Shown here: positions 7,589-13,443 of the stretch, in pieces
How positions within the stretch are numbered: the stretch's first letter is position 1
How the letters are laid out: the number at the start of each line of letters is the position of its first letter
Source of the DNA: Planctomycetaceae bacterium
Lineage (GTDB): Bacteria > Planctomycetota > Planctomycetia > Planctomycetales > Planctomycetaceae
NCBI GenBank assembly: GCA_020426065.1
Contig: JAGQQT010000051.1
Location: 1-13,443 of the forward strand
Reading direction: 5' to 3'
Length of the DNA stretch: 13,443 bases
Position numbers and translations under genes: made by a program
Notes under the pieces: generated by a model
Seen by the model: the letters and a program-made list of their open reading frames with translations, nothing else
Databases searched by the model: none
Told to the model about the DNA's origin: nothing

Positions 7589-8731
7589 CTATTCTTTTGC
7601 ATCGCCCTCACGCGGCTCAAAACCGAGTGCGGCGGAGTTGATACAGTAGCGTTTGCCGGTTGGCTGGGGTCCATCGTCAAAGACATGACCCAGATGAGCT
7701 TCGCAGCGGCGGCATTTCACTTCCGTGCGGGTCATGAAAAAGCTGCGATCCGATTCGAGTTCCAGACTGTGCTCTTCGTAAGGTTGATAGTAACTGGGCC
7801 AGCCTGTGCCTGACTCGTACTTGGCCTCCGAATCAAACAGCGGTGCTCCGCAACAGACACAGGTGTAGACGCCCGACTCCTTATTGTCCCAGTATTTCCC
7901 CGTGAAGGCGCGCTCGGTTCCTTTTTTGCGGGTGACATAGAACTGCTCTTCAGTCAGTTCCTTTTTCCATTCGGCATCGGTTTTTTCGACTTTATCCAGT
8001 GCAGGTTCTGCTGAACCTTCTTCCGGATGATTCTTCTTCAGCTTGTCGGAGAAATTCTTGCGGAACTTCTCGACCTTGGGTGCGATCACCGCCATGCAAT
8101 AGGGCTGAAACGGATTATCGGCAAAGTAGTTCTTGTGATAATCCTCTGCTGCAAAGAAAGCCGTAAAGGGGCTGATTTCGGTGACGATGGGCCTGTCAAA
8201 AGTCCCGGCTTCATCCAGTTGTTTTTTGTACTGTTCGGCAACGGTTTTCTGTTCATCATCGTGATAGAAGACGACCGACCGATATTGAGGCCCTTTGTCT
8301 GCCCCCTGCTGATTGAGCGTGGTGGGATCGTGAGTTTTCCAGAACACCTCCAGCAGATCGGCAAACTCAACCTGGGAAGGGTCGTATTCAATCTGAATGA
8401 CTTCCGCATGATCCGTCAGGCCGGTGCAGACGGTTTTGTAATCAGCGGTCTGAGCTGTGCCACCGGAATAACCCGGCATGACACTTTTCACACCATGCAG
8501 TTCTGCAAACACCGCTTCTGTACACCAGAAGCAGCCACCACCAAAAGTTGCCAGTGCTGTTTTGGAAACCGGAGCCGCTGCCATTCGAGTTTCTCCAGAG
8601 GAAGTGCCGGACGAGCCGTTTTCGGGAGGTGTGGAGGACTTTCCAGAAGACATGATCGACATTGCGACAGCACCAGTTGCTGCCAGACCAATCACGAAGA
8701 GTCCGGCCTTTTGAAGAATGTGACGTTTCAT
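7589..8731 (-). CDS. msrAB: Exported bifunctional peptide-methionine (S)/(R)-S-oxide reductase MsrA-MsrB
   Basis: A 380-residue fusion that reduces both epimers of methionine sulfoxide in oxidised proteins. An N-terminal hydrophobic segment (about residues 8-26), followed by a Ser/Gly/Pro-rich linker, indicates export or membrane anchoring. The MsrA domain (about 58-225) has GGGCFWC with catalytic C67, and C212 in [12 protein letters not shown] as probable resolving Cys. The MsrB domain (about 250-375) has two zinc CxxC pairs (C291/C294 and C340/C343), [18 protein letters not shown], and catalytic C363 in [13 protein letters not shown]. The MsrB loop has Thr where E. coli MsrB has Cys (SGCGWPSF), so its disulfide partner may differ. 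Start: ATG 8731 with GGAG 7 nt upstream is preferred over a TTG at 8776, which would place a charged extension before the signal sequence. Domain order A then B, plus export, recalls Neisseria PilB without its thioredoxin domain. Confidence 0.95.
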   Translation of the reverse strand: MKRHILQKAGLFVIGLAATGAVAMSIMSSGKSSTPPENGSSGTSSGETRMAAAPVSKTALATFGGGCFWCTEAVFAELHGVKSVMPGYSGGTAQTADYKTVCTGLTDHAEVIQIEYDPSQVEFADLLEVFWKTHDPTTLNQQGADKGPQYRSVVFYHDDEQKTVAEQYKKQLDEAGTFDRPIVTEISPFTAFFAAEDYHKNYFADNPFQPYCMAVIAPKVEKFRKNFSDKLKKNHPEEGSAEPALDKVEKTDAEWKKELTEEQFYVTRKKGTERAFTGKYWDNKESGVYTCVCCGAPLFDSEAKYESGTGWPSYYQPYEEHSLELESDRSFFMTRTEVKCRRCEAHLGHVFDDGPQPTGKRYCINSAALGFEPREGDAKE

Positions 8732-8784
8732 ACCTGCTCTCCGCGAGGGATGTCTCTGCACAGCCTGATAAGTCAAATGCTGGG

Positions 8785-8818
8785 GTCTGTTCAGGCTGAG
8801 TCACCACTTGGAACAGAC
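8785..8818 (-). repeat. Stem-loop in the msrAB leader (GTCTGTTC / GAACAGAC)
   Basis: Perfect 8-bp inverted arms at 8785-8792 and 8811-8818 enclose 18 nt. The element lies 54-87 bp upstream of the msrAB ATG and downstream of a possible -10 box, so it would be in the 5' untranslated RNA. It is not followed by a U-tract, which argues against an intrinsic terminator for the upstream EF-G gene. Confidence 0.45.
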
Positions 8819-8821
8819 ACC

Positions 8822-8846
8822 CGGGATCTCATCCATTTCGATCCCG
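8822..8846 (-). repeat. Inverted repeat CGGGATC-N11-GATCCCG in the msrAB upstream region
   Basis: Perfect 7-bp GC-rich arms at 8822-8828 and 8840-8846. The element lies next to the stem-loop at 8785-8818 and ends 7 bp from the TATAAT-like box, about where a transcript would start. It could be an operator dyad or a second leader hairpin; there is no U-tract after it. Confidence 0.4.
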
Positions 8847-8852
8847 CTGAAT

Positions 8853-8881
8853 ATTATAGGAGGATGCGGTCCGGGGAGAAC
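8853..8881 (-). promoter_or_regulatory. Possible promoter for msrAB (perfect TATAAT, weak -35)
   Basis: On the - strand a perfect TATAAT lies at 8858-8853. A weak -35 candidate, GTTCTC (8881-8876), is 17 bp upstream. The predicted start near 8846 would leave a leader of about 115 nt containing both inverted repeats. The poor -35 means housekeeping sigma use is uncertain; no clear ECF-type motif was seen either. Confidence 0.3.
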
Positions 8882-8925
8882 CCGAATCTGCCCGGCAAAC
8901 CGGTTCCGCCTGGTCCGTAAACCAT

Positions 8926-11010
8926 CTAACCGAGCATTTTTTCCAGCACATCCTTTGGTGCCGGAGCATATTTCAAAGGTTCCATCGAGTAGGATGCCCG
9001 CCCCTGGGACAGACTGCGAACCTGCGTGGAGTAGCCAAACATGTTGGCCAGCGGCACTTCCGCCTCTATGGCCGTCAGGTGCCCACGCTGCTCTTGACCA
9101 AAAATGGAAGCGTGACGCACCTGCAGATCCGCCTGAATATTCCCCAGGAAATCATCCGGGCAAACCACTTCCAGCTTCATGATCGGCTCGAGCAGAACCA
9201 CATTTTCGGCGGTCAACGCCTCATTGAAGGCTCTGTCGGTCGCTGCCGAAATCGCGATCTCATCAGTTTCCCCAACTCGGAAATCGACATCCAGCACCGA
9301 AACCTGCAGCCCCATCAAGGGATAACCATAGTAGCCTACTGCTCCAAGGAGATTCTTGACGCTTTCATCGAGAAACTTTCGCATCTCGGAAGGAACCTCA
9401 TCCGGTTTCAGCTTGTTGATGTAACGGGTGGGCTGGCTGGTTTCGATGGGTGAAAGTTCGAGAACCACTTTGGCGTAGCGGTTCCCACTGGGTGTTGTCT
9501 GATGAAACTCGCCGGTACCCACTGATTTTTTGGAGACGGTTTCGCGATAACTTACCCGCGGTTTGTGAACCTTGGCGTTCAGACCGAAATCGCGCTGGAT
9601 TCGATCCTTGATCACTTCGAGATGAAGTTCCCCCATCCCGCTGATGATCTGCTGCCCGGTATCTTCGGACAAAGTGCAGCGGAAAGTGGGATCCTGTTTT
9701 TCGAGGCGTGCCAGAACCTCATTGAGTTTCTTGCGATCCGCATTGGTTTCTGGTTCCACAGCCATGGAAATGACCGTCTCGGGAAATGTGATCGATTCCA
9801 GCAGAATCGGATGCTGGGTATCGCACAGGGTGTCCCCGGTCGCCGTTTCCTTCAGACCAACAATTCCGGCGATTTCTCCCGGACCGATTTCATCGGTTTC
9901 AATTTTCTCCTTGGCTCCCGCCTGGATATGCCAGATCTGATTGACAAGTTCCTTCTTACCGGTCCGTGGATTGAGTAAGCGGCTGCCGCTCTTGAGCTTT
10001 CCGGAGTAAACCCGAATGAAATACAGATCCGCGTGCTGTTCGGCCACGATTTTGAAAACCAGTCCGCAAAACGGAGCCTTGGGATCGGGAGGCCGGGTTT
10101 CGATTGCCGGTTTTTTCGGGTGATTGTTATCCCCGGAAACCGGAGGACGATCCAGAGGACTGGGGAGGTATGCGGAAACGCCATCCAGCAGAGGTTGCAC
10201 ACCAATGTAACTGAGCGAGGATCCGCAGAATGTCAGCTGAACTTTTCGTTCGAGAGTGGCTTTGCGGAGTACGCTCATTAACTGCTCTGACGAAATGGTT
10301 TCTCCTTCAAGGTATGAATTCATCAGGTCATCGTCACACTCGACAGCTGCTTCCACCAGCTCCATCCGGGCCAGCTCTGCCTGATCACGTAGATCCTCCG
10401 GGATCTCCTGAACATCAATGTTCTGTCCGCGCGATTCCGTATCAAAGTAGAGTGCTTTCATCTGCAGCAGATCGATCACGCCCCGGAAAGGATCGGGGTT
10501 GTGAGATGGGCCTGCCCCAATCGGAATGGTCAGCGGAATGGGCCGGGCTTTGAGGCGATCCCGCATCTGCTGCAGGGTCCGTTCGAAGTCCGCTCCAATG
10601 CGATCCATTTTGTTAATGAAACAGATGCGGGGGACGTCATATCGATCCGCCTGCCGCCAGACGGTTTCGCTCTGGGCTTCCACCCCTTCCACCGCACTGA
10701 AGATGACCACTGCTCCATCCAGCACGCGGAGAGAACGCTCGACCTCTGCAGTGAAATCGACATGCCCGGGAGTATCGATAATGTTGATGATGTTCTGCTT
10801 CCAGAAGCAGGTAATGGCCGCCGAATAGATGGTAATTCCCCGCTTGGCTTCATCGGGGTCAAAGTCGGTGGTCGTATTTCCATCGTCGACATTCCCCATC
10901 CGATGCGATGCTCCCGTATAGTACAGGATTCGCTCGGTTGTGGTTGTTTTTCCGGCGTCGATATGAGCGATGATGCCAATGTTGCGATATTGATCGAGTG
11001 AGTGAGCCAT
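8926..11010 (-). CDS. fusA: Elongation factor G paralogue (EF-G-like translational GTPase)
   Basis: A 694-residue ribosomal GTPase of EF-G architecture. GTPase motifs are intact: P-loop AHIDAGKTT (15-23), switch [10 protein letters not shown] (58-65, Tyr where canonical EF-G has Thr), DTPGHVDFT (79-87, with H83), NKMD (133-136), and CGSS at 262-265 in place of the usual GSA. Domain II starts near 313; domain III contains [11 protein letters not shown]; domain V begins at about LLEPIMK (606) and includes [12 protein letters not shown]. Domain IV is divergent: the usual GGRGQYGH loop reads as TPSGNRYAK (507-515), and by-eye alignment puts R578 where E. coli has the tip residue H583. The gene is not next to rpsL, rpsG or tuf, so it is probably a paralogue, not the main factor. 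Start: [21 protein letters not shown] is the natural EF-G N-terminus (ATG 11010), although no clear Shine-Dalgarno precedes it; a frame extension to 11127 lacks EF-G similarity. Confidence 0.92.
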   Translation of the reverse strand: MAHSLDQYRNIGIIAHIDAGKTTTTERILYYTGASHRMGNVDDGNTTTDFDPDEAKRGITIYSAAITCFWKQNIINIIDTPGHVDFTAEVERSLRVLDGAVVIFSAVEGVEAQSETVWRQADRYDVPRICFINKMDRIGADFERTLQQMRDRLKARPIPLTIPIGAGPSHNPDPFRGVIDLLQMKALYFDTESRGQNIDVQEIPEDLRDQAELARMELVEAAVECDDDLMNSYLEGETISSEQLMSVLRKATLERKVQLTFCGSSLSYIGVQPLLDGVSAYLPSPLDRPPVSGDNNHPKKPAIETRPPDPKAPFCGLVFKIVAEQHADLYFIRVYSGKLKSGSRLLNPRTGKKELVNQIWHIQAGAKEKIETDEIGPGEIAGIVGLKETATGDTLCDTQHPILLESITFPETVISMAVEPETNADRKKLNEVLARLEKQDPTFRCTLSEDTGQQIISGMGELHLEVIKDRIQRDFGLNAKVHKPRVSYRETVSKKSVGTGEFHQTTPSGNRYAKVVLELSPIETSQPTRYINKLKPDEVPSEMRKFLDESVKNLLGAVGYYGYPLMGLQVSVLDVDFRVGETDEIAISAATDRAFNEALTAENVVLLEPIMKLEVVCPDDFLGNIQADLQVRHASIFGQEQRGHLTAIEAEVPLANMFGYSTQVRSLSQGRASYSMEPLKYAPAPKDVLEKMLG

Positions 11011-11153
11011 GATGTTCAGTTTGTGTCGTTCAGAAGATAATTCGAGCGGAGGATTTCGTTCCGGATGCCAGTCTCTGCATGATACGCCGGATACCCGAAG
11101 CTGAACAGGCTGCCGTCGCCGTTGCAATCATTACGACCGGGAGAATCAGAATG

Positions 11154-11175
11154 CAGGTTTCGCAGCCGAAACCTG
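11154..11175. repeat. 9-bp hairpin in the divergent intergenic region
   Basis: CAGGTTTCG (11154-11162) and CGAAACCTG (11167-11175) form a perfect stem with a 4-nt loop CAGC. It lies in the 247-bp gap (11011-11257) between the divergent EF-G-like and lipoprotein genes. No T-tract follows on either strand, so it is not a typical terminator; a leader-RNA structure or protein-binding dyad is possible. No convincing promoter was found on either strand in this gap. Confidence 0.5.
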
Positions 11176-11257
11176 AGTGTTGTATTCCATCCACACGGAA
11201 ACAGGAACGGACGTAGACTGAAGCGTATCCACAGGTCTTTCTCCCCGGGGCAATTTC

Positions 11258-12397
11258 ATGCATTCCTGCCAGCTGACTGTTTCATTTCGGCACACTCTTG
11301 TTCGAGTCTGTTTGCCCTGCCTGTTTCTCATCTTCCCCTTGTCAGGTTGTCAGAACTCTTCTGAGCAGGTTGAGGTTGTCTGGCTGGAGGAACCGGGTAC
11401 ATCCTCACTGAAGCCAAACCGCAACACTCAGGAGCAGGGTAAATCTTCGGTGACCCCAGTAGAGAATGGTTTTCCTTCGGAACAGGACCCAACAGATCAG
11501 CGATCTCTGAAGTATGGCATCGGAGTCTCGCTGGATGGATTTCGCCCTTTCCCCGATGACGATCCCTGGAATACCCCGATCGATGAGGCCCCGGTAGATC
11601 CCAAATCGGATCAGATTCTGGCCTACATCGGACTGGATGGGACCCTGCATCCCGATTTTGGTTCGGGAACATGGGAAGGTTCGAAGATCGGAATCCCCTA
11701 TATTGTGGTTGAGGGAGATCAGCCCCGAGTCACAGTCGAGTATGAAGCCTATCCCGAAGAAAGTGATCCCGGCCCCTACCCCATTCCCTTTGAAACGCCC
11801 GTCGAGGGAGATCCTTACGAACGGGGCGACCGGCATGCAATTATTGTGGATCGGGACAACTGGGTGCTGTATGAACTGTACCGGGCATTCCCTATCGCTG
11901 GTGGAGCGAGCTGGAGAGCAGACAGCGGAGCGATTTTCGACCTGAAAAACAACACTCAACGCCCCCGCGGCTGGACCAGTGCCGATGCGGCCGGGCTCCC
12001 GATTTTTCCGGGCCTGGTCCGTTATGACGAAGTCGGCATCCAGAAGGAAATCCGGCATGCAATCCGCTTTACCCTTGCCAAGACACGGCGTGCATTTGTT
12101 GCACCGGCCACCCACTGGGCCAGCAGTAATGAGCATCATCTGCTCCCACCGCTGGGAATGAGAGTTCGCCTCAAGAAAGATTTCGAGATCAGTGAGCACC
12201 CGGCCGATGTCCAGGTGATTTTGCGTTGCCTGAAAAAATACGGCATGATTCTGGCCGATAACGGCAGCGACTGGTTTGTGTCCGGGGCACCGGATGAACG
12301 CTGGGACAACGATGAATTACGGCACTTGCGGAAAATCAAAGCCAAACACCTGGAAATCATTCGCATGGATGGCCTGACCACTCCCTACAATTTCTGA
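11258..12397 (+). CDS. Conserved lipoprotein of unknown function
   Basis: A 379-residue protein with a lipoprotein signal peptide: a hydrophobic segment (about 15-29) and lipobox PLSGC with the lipidated Cys at residue 31. A polar, probably disordered linker (about 32-85) leads into a globular domain. Conserved-looking blocks are FPDDDPWNTPI, RHAIIVDRDNWVLYELY, GWTSADAAGLPIFPGLVRYDEV, RHAIRFTLAKTRRAFVAPATHWAS, LPPLGMRVRLKK and YGMILADNGSDWFVSGAPDERW. I have an impression of similar blocks in exported proteins annotated as hypothetical in several bacterial phyla, but I cannot assign a named family or a reaction. His, Asp and Trp residues cluster in these blocks, which could indicate a binding or catalytic pocket; this is speculation. 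Start: GGGG at 11247-11250 is 7 nt before ATG 11258. It is divergent from the EF-G-like gene and 146 bp before nadE, with no clear terminator between. Confidence 0.8.
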   Translation: MHSCQLTVSFRHTLVRVCLPCLFLIFPLSGCQNSSEQVEVVWLEEPGTSSLKPNRNTQEQGKSSVTPVENGFPSEQDPTDQRSLKYGIGVSLDGFRPFPDDDPWNTPIDEAPVDPKSDQILAYIGLDGTLHPDFGSGTWEGSKIGIPYIVVEGDQPRVTVEYEAYPEESDPGPYPIPFETPVEGDPYERGDRHAIIVDRDNWVLYELYRAFPIAGGASWRADSGAIFDLKNNTQRPRGWTSADAAGLPIFPGLVRYDEVGIQKEIRHAIRFTLAKTRRAFVAPATHWASSNEHHLLPPLGMRVRLKKDFEISEHPADVQVILRCLKKYGMILADNGSDWFVSGAPDERWDNDELRHLRKIKAKHLEIIRMDGLTTPYNF

Positions 12398-12543
12398 AAA
12401 GATTGAGTTTGCAGGCGGGTTCTTTTCCGTCGTTCTCTTACCTATCAATTTTTTAGTGATCAGGACATACTGGAGTAACTAACTGAAGTCGAACGCTCCG
12501 AGTTCCTCAATCCGTAATTCATCATTGACGCAGCACAAATTCC

Positions 12544-13443
12544 ATGCGTATTGGCGTTGCCCAACTGAATCCGACCATTGGCGATCTGCATCACAATTGC
12601 ACCCGCATTCTGCAGGCCGCGCGGGAATGTGCGGCCCAGGGCGCTGAGTTGCTCGTCTGTCCGGAACTGGCTCTGTGTGGATACCCACCGAAGGATCTGC
12701 TGCTGCGATCCGGGTTTGTCTCAGCCTGTGATCGGGCTCTGGACCAACTGGCCGAACAACTGCCAAAGGAACTGGGTGTTCTGATCGGACATCCGACTCA
12801 CCGCGGCTGCCCAGCAGGTCAGTCCGCCAATGCCGCCAGCCTGCTTGAAGCGGGGGAAATTACCCATACCCTGCATAAAACATTGCTCCCCAATTACGAT
12901 GTCTTCGATGAACGCCGCTACTTTCGCCCGGCTTCGGATGTGAGTCCAATTGAGTTTCGTGGCAGAACACTCGGTGTCCATATCTGTGAAGATGCCTGGT
13001 ACGGACAACCGGATACCTTCTATCACGAGCGGACTCCCTGTGAGTTTGATCCGGTCGAGAGTTTAATCAATCAGGGCGCAGAGTATCTGATCAACCTGTC
13101 CGCCAGTCCGTTTGAAGTGGATAAACTCGCTCGTCGACACTCCCTGATGGCCAGACACAGCCAGAGCGGCAATATTCCCTCACTGTTCGTCAATCAGGTG
13201 GGTGGAAATGACGACCTGGTTTTTGACGGCGGCAGTTTTGTGCTGGATCGCTCGGGAAAACTGGTTCTCCAGTTGCCTCAATACGAATCGGTTGTACGAA
13301 CCTTTCATTGGGATGAAGGCTTTGCCGAGGGCTCGGAATGGACTTCTCCGGTGCGAGCGGCTCAGTTGCTGGAAGCCCTGACACTGGGGTTACGGGATTA
13401 TGCGTGGAAAACAGGTTTTCGGAAATGTGTGCTGGGACTGTCA
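12544..13443 (+). CDS. nadE: Glutamine-dependent NAD+ synthetase, N-terminal 300 residues
   Basis: The frame is open to the window edge, so only the N-terminal part is seen. Residues 1 to about 270 form a nitrilase/amidase domain that releases ammonia from glutamine. The Glu-Lys-Cys triad is readable: E41 in CPELALCGYPPKD, K112 in LHKTLLPNYDVFDERRYF, and C148 in ICEDAW. After a linker, the last residues (KTGFRKCVLGLS) run into what should be the SGGxDS ATP-pyrophosphatase loop of the synthetase domain, just beyond base 13443. The enzyme makes NAD+ from deamido-NAD+ in the cytoplasm, the last step of NAD biosynthesis. Start: an in-frame TGA at 12526 leaves ATG 12544 as the natural start, and the protein begins MRIGVAQLNPTIGD as in the family, although no Shine-Dalgarno is visible. 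Confidence 0.95.
   Translation, partial: MRIGVAQLNPTIGDLHHNCTRILQAARECAAQGAELLVCPELALCGYPPKDLLLRSGFVSACDRALDQLAEQLPKELGVLIGHPTHRGCPAGQSANAASLLEAGEITHTLHKTLLPNYDVFDERRYFRPASDVSPIEFRGRTLGVHICEDAWYGQPDTFYHERTPCEFDPVESLINQGAEYLINLSASPFEVDKLARRHSLMARHSQSGNIPSLFVNQVGGNDDLVFDGGSFVLDRSGKLVLQLPQYESVVRTFHWDEGFAEGSEWTSPVRAAQLLEALTLGLRDYAWKTGFRKCVLGLS

Noticed and set aside
8027..8920. Open frame of 297 codons on the + strand across msrAB and its upstream region
   Set aside because: It is antisense to the catalytic motifs of MsrA, has no ribosome site or recognisable motif, and is best explained as a shadow frame.
8926..11010. Tet(M)-type ribosomal protection protein instead of EF-G
   Set aside because: The C-terminal region keeps EF-G domain V patterns ([27 protein letters not shown]), which Tet(M)-type proteins lack.
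11405..12199. Open frame of 264 codons on the - strand opposite the unnamed lipoprotein
   Set aside because: The + strand frame has a lipobox, ribosome site and conserved-looking motif blocks; the - strand product has none.
1..13443. Mobile element, prophage, defence island, CRISPR, tRNA or rRNA
   Set aside because: No transposase, integrase, phage, nuclease or toxin-antitoxin gene, no regular spacer repeats, no cloverleaf-like sequence and no rRNA-like segments were seen; gene density and codon style are uniform.

Overview
The window looks like a chromosomal segment of a planctomycete (Planctomycetaceae type). The strongest reason is the pair at 4752-6194: a DUF1559 protein with a prepilin-type [17 protein letters not shown]-terminus and an H-x9-DG motif, next to a small transthyretin-like lipoprotein. 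That pairing is a hallmark of the phylum. Base composition and codon use look even throughout. I see no transposase, integrase, tRNA, rRNA, CRISPR array or attachment site, so this reads as ordinary core and lineage-specific chromosome, not a mobile island.

Layout. The left part is on the + strand. It holds the 3' end of a MauG/CcpA-type cytochrome c peroxidase (1-594), a secreted beta-propeller protein (770-1798), a Bax inhibitor-1 family membrane protein (1939-2664) and a complete phospho-sugar mutase (2844-4670). Strong intrinsic terminators follow the propeller, BI-1 and mutase genes. The last is a perfect 15-bp hairpin that can serve both strands between the convergent mutase and DUF1559 genes.

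The middle is on the - strand. Read in the direction of transcription it holds an EF-G paralogue (11010-8926), a secreted MsrA-MsrB fusion (8731-7589), an ECF sigma factor (7405-6806), its translationally coupled soluble zinc-finger anti-sigma (6809-6555), then the TTR-like lipoprotein and the DUF1559 protein. On the right, back on the + strand, are a lipoprotein of a family I cannot name (11258-12397) and the N-terminal 300 residues of glutamine-dependent NAD+ synthetase (12544 to the window edge).

How the genes may work together. The most coherent functional group is MsrAB, ECF sigma and ZAS anti-sigma: an exported repair enzyme for oxidised methionine beside a thiol/zinc-type sigma switch. 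This resembles the msrAB/Ecf/MseR logic known from Neisseria, although the link here is inferred from adjacency only. The DUF1559 and TTR-lipoprotein genes form a short two-gene operon of surface or envelope proteins. The other genes look like independent units.

I did not find an obviously new multi-gene defence or mobile system. The items most worth a second look are the EF-G paralogue with an altered domain IV tip, the sigma/anti-sigma/MsrAB neighbourhood with inverted repeats in the msrAB leader, a hairpin at 1798-1861 with competing folds, and the unnamed lipoprotein at 11258.
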